Below are positions 1 through 7,925 of a stretch of 20,833 bases of DNA, one piece after another. The DNA is from an uncultured Rhodocyclaceae bacterium (GTDB lineage: Bacteria; Pseudomonadota; Gammaproteobacteria; Burkholderiales; Rhodocyclaceae), in contig CALAGF010000176.1 of assembly GCA_937892345.1 (NCBI GenBank), forward strand, positions 1 to 20,833, read 5' to 3'. The notes beneath the pieces are model-generated. The model made no database searches. It saw nothing but the letters and a program-made list of their open reading frames with translations, and was not told the origin of the DNA. A program made the position numbers and the translations under genes. Numbering within the stretch: the first letter of the stretch is position 1; the number at the start of each line of letters is the position of its first letter.

Positions 1-3000
1 GGCCGGCGCGGTCAATCAGGTGGTTGAGATTCGGATAGAGATCGCGGAACAGGCCGGAGGTGGTGACGACGACATCACGGCGCACGGCGCCCGGTTTGAG
101 GCGGACATCGGTGACGATGCCGCGGGCGTTCCACACCGGCTCGGCGCCCATCAGGGCCAGCGCGAAGGCGACCATGACACCTTCGTCGCGCACGGCGTCG
201 GAGGCCCAGAGGATGACGCCTTCGCTCCCTTGATCCGATTTGCTGTCCCCCAAGGGGACTTCCTTCGGGGCGCGGTCGACCGACTGTTTGGCCAGTTTTT
301 CACCCAGCTGGTAGCCGACCCGGGTCGGCAGGATGTCGCCATCGACGGCGTGGAAATTGCGCCCGGTCGGCAGTGAATCGGGCGAGCGCAGTGGGTCATT
401 GCCCTTGCCTGGCGGGATGTAGCGGCCGGCCAGACCGGCCAGCAGGCCTTGCATCTCGAGGCGCGGCGAGTCGGCGAGTTTGGCGCTGATCTCAGGGGAG
501 GCTATGCCGCCCTTTTTCATCGAGTCGAGCATCAGGTCGAGCGACGCCTGGCTCCAGTCGCGGCCGAAAATGTGCAGGCCGTAGGGCATGAATTTTTCCT
601 GCAGCTTGGTCAGGTAGTGGCCGACTTCGTGCGCCAGCAAATCGTCGTCGGCCGCTTCAAAGCCGATGCCGCGCACCGCCAGCACGTCGGCCATCGACGC
701 TTCAAGCTCGGCCTTCAGGTTCAAGGCGATGACCTGCTCGCGCATCGTCCGTGCTGCCTGCGCCTTGAGCGATTCGCTGGAGGCCGCCTCGAAGCTCTCG
801 ACCACCTGGCGCAGGGCCAGCAACTGGTCGTAGAGCGGCGTCGCGGCCAGCGGCGGAGTCAGGTGGTCGACCATCACGGCCAGGCCGCGGCGCTTGGCCT
901 GGGTGCCCTCGCCGACACCGTCGACAATGTAGGGATAGATGCCGGGCAGGTCGGCGGCGATCAGGCTCGGATAGTCGTCGGCGGCCAGACCGACCGCTTT
1001 GCCGGGCAGGAATTCGTAGGTCGAATGGCGCCCGAGGTGCACTACGGCGTCGGCCTTGAAGCGGTCGCGCAGCCAGTGGTAGAAGGCCAGGTACTGGTGC
1101 GGCGGTGTGACGCTGGTGTTGGCGTGCAGCAGTTCCTCATCGACTTCCCAGCCACGTGGTGGCTGCGGGCCGATGAAGACGTTACCGAAGGTCATGCCCG
1201 GGACCAGCAGCTTGCCATTGTCGACCATGATGCGGCCCGGCGCAGCACCCCAGCCTTTGAGGCCCTCGATGCCGTAGCCGGCAAGGCGGCGGGCCAGGGT
1301 GCCGAGTGCAGCGCAACCGCGACCCGGACGGTCGGCCAGACAGGCGTGGTAGCCGTCTTCCAGCGCCTTGAGATCGCGGATCGCCTTGAGCCGCTGCGGG
1401 TGATCGGCCCCCTCGACCAGATGGTGCAGCTCTTTCAGGACAGCCTCGACCCGTTTGCGGCCGACCGCCTTTTCGCCAGCCTGCTCGGCTTCGAGCACTT
1501 CGGCCTGCAGGCGGCCGAGCGGGCCGGTCGTCATTTCGCCTTGCACGCGTGCCGGCAGGGTGGCGAACCAGCGGCCGTAATCGACCGCCTTGACGCCGTC
1601 GACCGTAGCACTCAGTTCCTTCAGCGCTGCCCGGTCTTCCGGCAGATTGACGCCGTGCGCCATGATGCGGTCGAGCAGTGCTTCCGGCGTGGCGGGCAGT
1701 TCGCCGGTAGTGTAGCCAGCAGCCTTCAGCGAGTTCAGCAGGTCAAACAGCGAGGCCGGTACGTCAAGATTGTCGGCGCCGATGTTCTGTCGCCCGGGTG
1801 GATGATTGTAATAGATCACGGCTATCCGCTTGTCGCGGTTGGCCTTGGTGCGCAGCGCCAGCCAACGTTCGAGGCGGGCGGCCAGACGGTTAATCTCGGC
1901 GGCGAGTGCCACCGGCGGCCGGGTTTCGATGCCGGTTAGACGATCCGGCTGTACCTTGCCGAGCGCCGAGACGACGATGGGCTGGCCGCTGCCCTGCAAC
2001 TCGGGCAGGGCGACCCGGTACTGCACCGAATCGGCCGGCAGGCCGTCCGGTGACAGTCGCCATTGCGTTGCCGTGCGTTCGCTCAGGCGCAGCGCCTTGA
2101 AGACTGGCACGTCGAGTTTGCGCAAGGCCTCGTTGACCGCCTCGCGGCCCTCGGCGCCGCCGACCACAAAGTCCTGCAGAACGACCAGTGCCGCCGGTTT
2201 GGCCGGGGCGAGCAATTCGGGCAGGTGTTCCAGCGCCTGACGCGAGGTGCCGCCCCAGCGGGTCAGCAGTTCGACGCAGGGCTGCCCGCGTTTTTCGACA
2301 GCGGCGCAGATGGCGGCCGGCGAGCTGCCGTCCATGTTGGCCAGATCAAGCACGACGACGGTCGGTGCAGCGACCAGTGACAGCGCTTCGCCGACGCTTG
2401 CAGTCGCATATTCGCGCATCCTCCTGCTTGGCCGACGCAGCACCATCGCTTCGCCGACCCGCAAGGCCGGGTCGCCGGTGATTTCCCGCTGCCTGTAGCG
2501 GACGCGAATCGCCGCTGCCGGTTGCGCAGCCGGCAAAGGCTGCCGTGGGTCGAGCAGATGGGCGAACAAGGGCTGCGTATTGTCGGCACCCCAAGCCTGC
2601 CACAGCTGCCGGGCAGCCAGCCAGTGGCGTGCGGCGGGATGGGCATCGGCGGCGGCCAAGGCCCTTGGCGGAATGTTTTCCAGTGCCAGGTCGCGCAGCG
2701 TCTCGGCCGGGAAATTGGCCAGGCTGCCGCTGGCATTGCGACTCATCAGGCTCAGGCTGGCTTCGCCATTCATGGCCAGGACAGGCACTTGTGGCCGGAC
2801 ATGACGGGCCAGCGCTGCCTTGAGCCGGCGCGCCGGTTCGCCGAATACCGAAACGGCGAGCACACTGTCGGCATCGCCCAACCACTGGCCAACTTGTTTG
2901 TCGCTGGCCGCCATGAACTGGGCCGGCGTACGCAACTGGATGCGGTCGCCTGGATGTTGCGCCAGATGGCGGTGGGCCGCCTCAATGGCGCTCGGTGCCG

Positions 3001-3121
3001 CTCGTTCGGTGATGATGCCTAAGAGCGTGGCGGCATTGGCTTTGCCCAGAAACAATATGCCGACCAGTGTCCAGCCAATAACGATGCGAAACAGTAAGTA
3101 AAACCACGCCCTTCCAAGCAT
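1..3121 (-). CDS. cobN: CobN-family chelatase large subunit, predicted exported or membrane-anchored (3' end outside window)
   Basis: About 1040 residues are visible before the gene runs off the left edge. CobN proteins usually have 1100-1300 residues, so the C-terminal part is missing. Family signatures seen are GNVFIGPQPPRGWE (around residues 640-660), HLGRHSTYEFLPGK (695-708), followed by a DLPGIYPYIVDGVGEGTQAKRR stretch, and near the edge DLYPNLNHLIDRAG. CobN is the large subunit of cobaltochelatase, related to magnesium chelatase ChlH. The start at 3121 lies 9 nt after the cobO stop and no strong Shine-Dalgarno is visible. The first 30 residues are unusual: a short basic start (MLGRAW), a long hydrophobic run, then GKANA-A, which reads as a signal peptide or anchor. 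Classical CobN works in the cytoplasm with CobS and CobT, and neither is in the window. It may instead be an HmuS-like exported relative that acts on imported metal-tetrapyrroles. Family membership is firm; substrate and direction of reaction are open. Confidence 0.88.
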   Translation of the reverse strand, partial: MLGRAWFYLLFRIVIGWTLVGILFLGKANAATLLGIITERAAPSAIEAAHRHLAQHPGDRIQLRTPAQFMAASDKQVGQWLGDADSVLAVSVFGEPARRLKAALARHVRPQVPVLAMNGEASLSLMSRNASGSLANFPAETLRDLALENIPPRALAAADAHPAARHWLAARQLWQAWGADNTQPLFAHLLDPRQPLPAAQPAAAIRVRYRQREITGDPALRVGEAMVLRRPSRRMREYATASVGEALSLVAAPTVVVLDLANMDGSSPAAICAAVEKRGQPCVELLTRWGGTSRQALEHLPELLAPAKPAALVVLQDFVVGGAEGREAVNEALRKLDVPVFKALRLSERTATQWRLSPDGLPADSVQYRVALPELQGSGQPIVVSALGKVQPDRLTGIETRPPVALAAEINRLAARLERWLALRTKANRDKRIAVIYYNHPPGRQNIGADNLDVPASLFDLLNSLKAAGYTTGELPATPEALLDRIMAHGVNLPEDRAALKELSATVDGVKAVDYGRWFATLPARVQGEMTTGPLGRLQAEVLEAEQAGEKAVGRKRVEAVLKELHHLVEGADHPQRLKAIRDLKALEDGYHACLADRPGRGCAALGTLARRLAGYGIEGLKGWGAAPGRIMVDNGKLLVPGMTFGNVFIGPQPPRGWEVDEELLHANTSVTPPHQYLAFYHWLRDRFKADAVVHLGRHSTYEFLPGKAVGLAADDYPSLIAADLPGIYPYIVDGVGEGTQAKRRGLAVMVDHLTPPLAATPLYDQLLALRQVVESFEAASSESLKAQAARTMREQVIALNLKAELEASMADVLAVRGIGFEAADDDLLAHEVGHYLTKLQEKFMPYGLHIFGRDWSQASLDLMLDSMKKGGIASPEISAKLADSPRLEMQGLLAGLAGRYIPPGKGNDPLRSPDSLPTGRNFHAVDGDILPTRVGYQLGEKLAKQSVDRAPKEVPLGDSKSDQGSEGVILWASDAVRDEGVMVAFALALMGAEPVWNARGIVTDVRLKPGAVRRDVVVTTSGLFRDLYPNLNHLIDRAG

Positions 3122-3130
3122 GTTTTGGTC

Positions 3131-3721
3131 TTACCAATCCAATCCTGGCATGGCTTTTATGCCGGCCTTGAACGCGTGTTTTTCATTGCCGATGTCGCTG
3201 ACGGTATCGGCTGCGTCGCGCAGCGCGTCCGGGGCGCCGCGGCCGGTGATGATGACATGCTGCATGGGCGGACGTGAGTTCAGCTCGGCAATCACGCTGG
3301 CTAGATCCAGCCAGCCGTATTTGAAGGCGTAGGTCATTTCATCCAGGACGACGAGGCCGATTTCCGGATTGCGCAGATGTCCGCAGGCGACCGACCACGC
3401 GGCTTGAGCGGCTTGGGCATCGCGATCCTTGTCCTGGGTTTCCCAGGTAAAGCCTTCGCCTCCGACATGCCAGAGCACCTCCGGCTGGCGCCGGAAGAAG
3501 GCTTCTTCGCCGGTGTCGGCGCGCCCCTTGACGAACTGTACGACGCCGACCTTGAGGCCATGCCCGAGCGCGCGGGCAACGACGCCAAAAGCCGCGCTGG
3601 ACTTGCCTTTGCCGTTGCCTGTATTGACCAGCAGTACGCCACGTTCCTCCTGGGCGGCGGCGATCTGGCTGTCGATAACCGCCTTTTTCTTCTGCATGCG
3701 TGCTTCGTGGGTGATGCTCAT
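3131..3721 (-). CDS. cobO: Corrinoid (cob(I)yrinic acid a,c-diamide) adenosyltransferase
   Basis: The 196-residue protein has the same length as Salmonella CobA/BtuR. The P-loop GNGKGKSS is at residues 35-42, followed by the family features VVQFVKG, a Walker B-like LVVLDEMTYA and HVIITGRGAP. The enzyme transfers the 5'-deoxyadenosyl group of ATP to reduced corrinoid cobalt. This gives the adenosylcobalamin form needed, for example, by the mutase encoded at the right of this window. The start is supported by a GGAG ribosome binding site 6 nt upstream, which overlaps the end of the ATPase gene; the gap between the two genes is 2 nt. It is the fourth gene of the riboswitch-controlled operon and probably acts on the imported corrinoid. 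Confidence 0.95.
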   Translation of the reverse strand: MSITHEARMQKKKAVIDSQIAAAQEERGVLLVNTGNGKGKSSAAFGVVARALGHGLKVGVVQFVKGRADTGEEAFFRRQPEVLWHVGGEGFTWETQDKDRDAQAAQAAWSVACGHLRNPEIGLVVLDEMTYAFKYGWLDLASVIAELNSRPPMQHVIITGRGAPDALRDAADTVSDIGNEKHAFKAGIKAMPGLDW

Positions 3722-3723
3722 AT

Positions 3724-4497
3724 TTACTCCGGAATAAAGCAGCGGTGGCCGCGGTCTTCGATTTGACGCAGGCCGTAGCCGTAGAGTTCAGACAGCATTT
3801 TTGCCGTCAGAATGGCGTCGACCGATCCCAGTTCAGTGTGGCCGTCGCCATAGACCAGCAAGGCGCGGTCGCAGAAACGATGGGCCAGTGCGGGGTCGTG
3901 CAGCACCATGATCACGCCGGCGCCGTCATTGCGCGCGGCGGTGGAAAACAGTTCGAGTACCGCCATCTGATGATTCAGATCCAGATGCGACAAGGGTTCG
4001 TCGAGCAGGTACAAGGGCGCAGCCTGCGTCAGCAATGTGGCGATAGCCAGGCGCTGGCGTTCTCCACCGGAAAGCGTGTGGACCTGCCGCATCTCCATGC
4101 CATCGAGGCCGACGGCCCGCAGCGCTTTACGCGCCAATTCGCTATCTTGCGGACTTTCCCAGTCCCAGCGTCCGAGATGAGGATGACGGCCGGTGAGGGT
4201 GGTTTCCAGCACGGTCGAACCAAAGGGATCGTTCTGGAATTGACCCAGCCAGGCCCGGCGCAAGGCGGCATGGCGAGGCGCAAGCAAGGCGGCATCTTCG
4301 CCGTCGAGCATGACGGCACCTGCTGCCGCCGTGCGTAATCCGGCCAGCGTGGACAGCAAGGTGGATTTGCCGGCGCCATTGCGACCCAGAATCGCCAGGC
4401 GCTCTCCGGGCATCAGCAGGAGACTCATGCGGTCGACGACCGTATGGCCCTCGATTTCAACACGCAACTGGCGGGCTTCGAGCAATGGCGTGCTCAT
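3724..4497 (-). CDS. btuD: ABC transporter ATP-binding protein, BtuD/FecE type (corrinoid uptake)
   Basis: The 257-residue protein is a complete ABC ATPase. It has Walker A GRNGAGKST (38-46), a Q-loop glutamine near 88, the signature LSGGERQ (142-148), Walker B YLLDEP (163-168) and a D-loop SHLD (170-173). It should energise import through the adjacent FecCD-type permease. The start codon overlaps the permease stop as ATGA (4494-4497), which indicates translational coupling. FecE-type ATPases for siderophores look alike. The cobalamin assignment rests on the upstream cobalamin riboswitch and on the BtuB and CobO neighbours, not on residues specific to BtuD. Confidence 0.9.
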   Translation of the reverse strand: MSTPLLEARQLRVEIEGHTVVDRMSLLLMPGERLAILGRNGAGKSTLLSTLAGLRTAAAGAVMLDGEDAALLAPRHAALRRAWLGQFQNDPFGSTVLETTLTGRHPHLGRWDWESPQDSELARKALRAVGLDGMEMRQVHTLSGGERQRLAIATLLTQAAPLYLLDEPLSHLDLNHQMAVLELFSTAARNDGAGVIMVLHDPALAHRFCDRALLVYGDGHTELGSVDAILTAKMLSELYGYGLRQIEDRGHRCFIPE

Positions 4498-5471
4498 TTG
4501 GGCTGCCTCGACAACAGGAAGAGAAAGACCGGGACGCCGATCAGTGCGGTCAATACGCCCACCGGCAGTTGCTGTGGTGCGATGATGGTTCGTGCCGCGG
4601 TGTCCGCCAATATCAGTAAAGAGCCGCCTGCCAGCACCGAAGCCGGCAACAGTAGCCGTTGATCGTTACCGACGGCCAGCCTGACCAGATGCGGCACGAC
4701 CAGCCCGACGAAACCGATCGAACCGGCAGTCGTCACCGAAGCGGCTGTCGCCAGAGATGCCAAGAGGTAAATGGCATAACGCAGGCGGTCGACCGCAACA
4801 CCCAGTGCGCGCGCCTGCAGCAGGCCGCGCGATAGCAGATTGAGTTCACGGGCAAACGGCATGGCCAAGGCCAGGGCGAGCAGCAGTGCGACCAGTGATG
4901 GCCACCAGAGGGTACTTTGCCCGAGATCACCCATCAGCCAGAACAACATTCCCCGGAGCTTGTGCTCCTCGGCAATGGCCAGCATCAGCGCGACCAGTGC
5001 GCCGCATCCGGCTGCGACAATCACCCCGGTCAACAGCAGACGGGTCTGGGTCCAGCTGCCATCACCATGAGCGAGCCCGAAGACGACAAACATGGCTCCC
5101 AACGCCCCGACAAATGCCAGTCCGTCGATGCCAATTACCGGCAGGCCGAGCAGGATGGCGAACATCGCCCCGACGCCTGCGCCGCCGGAAATGCCCAGCA
5201 CGTAGGGATCGGCGAGCGGATTGCGCAGTAGCACCTGCATCAGTGCCCCGGCCAGTGCCAGCAGTCCGCCGCAGGCAAAACCGGCAAGCGCACGCGGCAG
5301 GCGCAATTGCAGCACGATGTCACCGCCGGCTCCGGCGTTGCCAAACAGCGCAGCAAAGACCTCGCCGACCCCTATCCGATAACTGCCCGCCATCAATGCC
5401 ACGCTAAAACTCGCCACTGCCAGCAGGCAGAGCGAGATCAGAATCAGGAAGGCTCGACGGCGGGATGGCAT
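4494..5471 (-). CDS. btuC: FecCD-family ABC permease, BtuC type (corrinoid uptake)
   Basis: The 325-residue protein is nearly the length of E. coli BtuC and is strongly hydrophobic, consistent with about ten membrane segments. Family motifs include LQLRLPRALAGFACGG in the N-terminal third, NPLADPYVLGISGGAGVGA in the middle and GSIGFVGLVVPHLVR (250-264), the segment that contacts the ATPase. It would form the inner-membrane channel for corrinoid with the ATPase encoded next. It starts 3 nt after the btuB stop and overlaps the ATPase gene by 4 nt. No substrate-binding protein (BtuF) gene is present in the visible operon, so that partner must be encoded elsewhere or left of the window. Confidence 0.92.
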   Translation of the reverse strand: MPSRRRAFLILISLCLLAVASFSVALMAGSYRIGVGEVFAALFGNAGAGGDIVLQLRLPRALAGFACGGLLALAGALMQVLLRNPLADPYVLGISGGAGVGAMFAILLGLPVIGIDGLAFVGALGAMFVVFGLAHGDGSWTQTRLLLTGVIVAAGCGALVALMLAIAEEHKLRGMLFWLMGDLGQSTLWWPSLVALLLALALAMPFARELNLLSRGLLQARALGVAVDRLRYAIYLLASLATAASVTTAGSIGFVGLVVPHLVRLAVGNDQRLLLPASVLAGGSLLILADTAARTIIAPQQLPVGVLTALIGVPVFLFLLSRQPK

Positions 5472-5474
5472 GGC

Positions 5475-7301
5475 TTACTTCGGACTATAACGGATACCGA
5501 CAAAGGCGTTTCTGCCGGGTGTGGCATAGGTGTCGATCAGCACGTAACTGCGGTCGAACAGGTTGTTTACCCGGGCAAATACAGACCAGTCGCGCGCAAA
5601 GTGATAGCTGCCGTAAAGATTGGTCAGTGCGTAGCCACCCATGCGCAGCGTGTTGGCCTCGTCATTGAAACGATGGGCGGCAGCCTGAACTTCGGTACGC
5701 CACTCCCACTTGCCCAACTGCTGACCGATAGCGGCATTGGCCTTGTGTGCAGCGCGTTGGGGTAGTTTCATCCCGGTATCGCTGTTGAGTGCATCCAGAT
5801 AGTCATAGCTCGCCTGCAGCTTGAAGCTGCCAGCCGTACCCTCGTAAGCCAGCGTGACACCCTCGAGACGGGCATTGGCGACATTGGTTGGCATGCGGAC
5901 TGCCCCGGTTTTAGGCCAGATGATCAGCCCGTTAACATGGTTCAGATACCAGGTGAGGGATACGTGCTGGCTGCCGGTCTCGAAGTGCAGACTCACTTCC
6001 CGGTTTTGCGCCAATTCAGCCTGGAGCTTGGGGTTGCCGACGTAGCCCGCAGTCAGCGGGTAGTACAAATCATTGAAGGTCGGCGCCTTGAACGCCGTGC
6101 CATAGCTTGCATTGGCACGCCAGTTCGGGCTGAAACGGTAGCCATAGGCCGCCGACCCCGTGGTCTTCTTGCCGAATTGCGAGTTGTCGTCTTGCCGCAG
6201 GTTGGCCTGCAGGCGGTGGCCCGAAATTCCGTAGGTCCAGCCCGCCAACAGGGAATTGTTGCTGCGCTCGGTCAGTGCGTATTTGGTTGTGGTGTCGACT
6301 TCCTGTTCGAGGCGTTCAGCGGCCAGCAGGAAGCTGCCCATACGGCTGCGAATATCGTTTTGCCAGCTGTATTGACGCTGGTCAGTCTTGAAGATTGCAG
6401 TCTGGATACCGTCCTTGATGGTTTCGGCATTGTCGGTGCTGTGAGCCACAACCAGCGTACTGCGCCAGTTGTCGGTGAGGGCGTTTTTCAAGCTGAGATG
6501 CCCGCTTTTCTCGCGTGTCTGGCTGCGCCAGTCAGCCAGTATCCCCGTCCCATCGTACTGGTTCTCGGCTTCACTCTGGAAAAAGCCCAGGCTCAGCTCA
6601 TGGCCCTTGGCAAATTCGTAACCCAGTTGGCCGGATACCGCGTCGTTGCGGAAGCCGTCACGGTCCGGATTGGCGGTTGCTGTCCAGGGGCGGCTGTTGA
6701 AACCATCCGTCTTGTTGTGAGAGAGATTCAGTGCGTAACGCCAGCCCCCATTGCTGCCCGAAATATTCCCGCTGTAGGTTTGTGTACCGTAGCTGCCGGT
6801 GCCGGCTTCAGCTGCCAGTTGCAGTGGCGTATCACCGCGGCGCGTAAAGATTTGCACTACCCCGCCGATGGCATCACTGCCGTAGAGCGAGGAGGCCGGA
6901 CCGCGGACGATTTCGATACGTTCAATCTGGCTGGCCGGAATGCGCGACCACGAAATATTGCCCGAGGTTGCCGAGCCCATGCGCACGCCATCGATCAAAA
7001 GCAGGACGTGGCTGGAATTGCTGCCCCGGATCAGCAGGTTGGAAGCCGCACCGGGGCTGCCGTTGGCAGTGATTTCGAGGCCGGGCTGGCGTGCCAGGAT
7101 ATCTTCCAGCGTGGAGTGGCCGGCTGCCTCTATGTCGCTGCGCTCGATGGTGCTGACGTCGGTCAGGATTTCCGAGGCGCGCATCGGCTGGCGGGTGGCA
7201 GTCACAACCAGATTGTCGAGTTGGGCTGTATCGCCCGCAGAGGCAGGCAAGGCAAGTGCAGTGCCGATCAGAAGCAGTGAATGCTTGAAATGTGGATACA
7301 T
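5475..7301 (-). CDS. btuB: TonB-dependent outer-membrane cobalamin receptor
   Basis: The 608-residue protein has an N-terminal signal peptide (MYPHFKHSLLLIGTALALPA, then SAGD) and a TonB box DNLVVTATR. A plug domain follows with LLIRGSNSSHVLLLIDGVRM and the conserved IERIEIVRGPASSLYGSDAI stretch, then a long beta-barrel ending in NAFVGIRYSPK. It should take up corrinoids across the outer membrane using TonB energy. The frame is open upstream to 7406, but the ATG at 7301 is preferred because it has a GGGAG ribosome binding site and a normal signal peptide follows. It is the first gene after the cobalamin riboswitch, which supports cobalamin over siderophore. The final residue is lysine, whereas most outer-membrane proteins end in an aromatic residue. 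Confidence 0.93.
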   Translation of the reverse strand: MYPHFKHSLLLIGTALALPASAGDTAQLDNLVVTATRQPMRASEILTDVSTIERSDIEAAGHSTLEDILARQPGLEITANGSPGAASNLLIRGSNSSHVLLLIDGVRMGSATSGNISWSRIPASQIERIEIVRGPASSLYGSDAIGGVVQIFTRRGDTPLQLAAEAGTGSYGTQTYSGNISGSNGGWRYALNLSHNKTDGFNSRPWTATANPDRDGFRNDAVSGQLGYEFAKGHELSLGFFQSEAENQYDGTGILADWRSQTREKSGHLSLKNALTDNWRSTLVVAHSTDNAETIKDGIQTAIFKTDQRQYSWQNDIRSRMGSFLLAAERLEQEVDTTTKYALTERSNNSLLAGWTYGISGHRLQANLRQDDNSQFGKKTTGSAAYGYRFSPNWRANASYGTAFKAPTFNDLYYPLTAGYVGNPKLQAELAQNREVSLHFETGSQHVSLTWYLNHVNGLIIWPKTGAVRMPTNVANARLEGVTLAYEGTAGSFKLQASYDYLDALNSDTGMKLPQRAAHKANAAIGQQLGKWEWRTEVQAAAHRFNDEANTLRMGGYALTNLYGSYHFARDWSVFARVNNLFDRSYVLIDTYATPGRNAFVGIRYSPK

Positions 7302-7405
7302 GGTTCTCCCTTTCCCGGCAGACGTCCCCGCATGCCGGAATGCAATGAACAGGAAGTGCAGGGGAGAGGGCTGGTTGCGATAACCGGCGCCACCACCCCG
7401 TGGCA
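7302..7405 (-). promoter_or_regulatory. Probable expression platform of the cobalamin riboswitch
   Basis: The btuB ribosome binding site GGGAGA (7310-7305 on the minus strand) is perfectly complementary to TCTCCC at 7367-7362, which could hide it. An alternative 8-bp stem pairs TTCCGGCA (7340-7333) with TGCCGGGA (7320-7313) and would leave the site free. No stem followed by a run of T is visible between aptamer and start codon, so control of translation is more likely than transcription termination. The complementarities are read from the sequence; the switching model is inference. Confidence 0.45.
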
Positions 7406-7575
7406 CTTCCGCTTGTGTCTCAGGCCGGTATCCGGGCTCACAAGTCTTGACGTATCGCCTTCCCAGGTTTTCCCAGTGGCCTTGAGATACGTCCGCACTT
7501 GCTTACCGTTGCGGGGGCAGCAGCGGCTTGGTCTCGCTAAGAGACGCACCGCTTTCCCGTTTAACTGTGTTTGGA
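7406..7575 (-). promoter_or_regulatory. Cobalamin riboswitch aptamer
   Basis: The minus strand carries the conserved cobalamin aptamer elements in the right order. These are GGGAAAGCGGTG (7558-7547), the core GCTGCCCCCGCAACGGTAAGC (roughly 7522-7501), the B12 box GCCACTGG...CCTGGGAAGGC (7480-7457) and the 3' part GAGCCCGGATACCGGCCTGA (7438-7419), closing near 7406. Such aptamers bind adenosylcobalamin or related corrinoids and repress the gene downstream. Here that is btuB, 104 nt away, and probably the whole operon. The ends are estimated from motif positions. Confidence 0.95.
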
Positions 7576-7606
7576 GAATCCGCACACAGCACCTGACACG
7601 GCGCGC

Positions 7607-7612
7607 ATTCTA
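7607..7612 (-). promoter_or_regulatory. Candidate -10 element for the btuB operon
   Basis: TAGAAT on the minus strand lies about 30 nt upstream of the riboswitch 5' side, a suitable distance for a transcript beginning near 7600. No good -35 hexamer is seen at 16-18 nt spacing, so this is only a weak candidate. Confidence 0.25.
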
Positions 7613-7689
7613 CATGGCATTGGATTCGGCGTCTCTTTTCAATTGCAGTTAATTTCAGATAAAACACTTTTAAAATAGCTGCTTAGTCC

Positions 7690-7719
7690 TTGACCTGTAT
7701 TTGTTTTCCCCTCTATAGT
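7690..7719 (+). promoter_or_regulatory. Sigma-70-type promoter for the coiled-coil gene, zapA and 6S RNA
   Basis: TTGACC (7690-7695) and TATAGT (7714-7719) are separated by 18 bp. Both hexamers are close to consensus. The expected transcription start, about 7 nt after the -10 element, falls at 7726-7727, which is the first base of the likely ATG of the downstream gene. No ribosome binding site precedes that ATG. Confidence 0.7.
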
Positions 7720-7726
7720 GCGCGCC

Positions 7727-7924
7727 ATGAATAGTGAATTTGAAGCGCTCGAAGCCCGGATCGATCAGGTCATTGCCCTGGTGCATCAACTGCGTGCCGA
7801 GAACGAAGTCCTGAAGAATCAGATGGCAGCGGCCGAAGAGGAACGCTTGCATCTGCGCGCGACCATGAAGACCGCCCGGGAACGTATCGAAGGTCTGGTT
7901 GAAACCATGCCCGAGGATGAGTGA
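7727..7924 (+). CDS. Small coiled-coil protein (TIGR02449/ZapB-like) upstream of zapA
   Basis: The 65-residue protein is almost all heptad-like helix (FEALEARIDQVIALVHQLRA, ENEVLKNQMAAAEEERLHLR) and ends in an acidic tail, MPEDE. Short coiled-coil proteins of this kind are commonly encoded just before zapA and are annotated as TIGR02449 or ZapB-like. A role with ZapA at the division site is inferred from that position. The ATG at 7727 is preferred over an in-frame GTG at 7718 because the GTG overlaps the -10 element of the promoter. The stop is 1 nt before the zapA start, so the two are probably translated together. The homology call is by appearance and context only. Confidence 0.8.
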   Translation: MNSEFEALEARIDQVIALVHQLRAENEVLKNQMAAAEEERLHLRATMKTARERIEGLVETMPEDE

Positions 7925-7925
7925 A

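Noticed and set aside
449..1939. A 496-codon open frame on the plus strand
   Set aside because: It lies wholly antisense to cobN, whose frame carries clear family motifs. Long antisense frames are common in GC-rich coding DNA.
5937..7280. A 447-codon open frame on the plus strand
   Set aside because: It is antisense to btuB, which has a signal peptide, TonB box and plug motifs. The plus-strand product shows no recognisable domain.
7302..7406. N-terminal extension of btuB by 35 residues
   Set aside because: It would place coding sequence in the riboswitch expression platform and before a normal signal peptide. The ATG at 7301 has the good ribosome binding site.
7718..7726. GTG start for the coiled-coil gene
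   Set aside because: It overlaps the -10 hexamer and would not be in the transcript.
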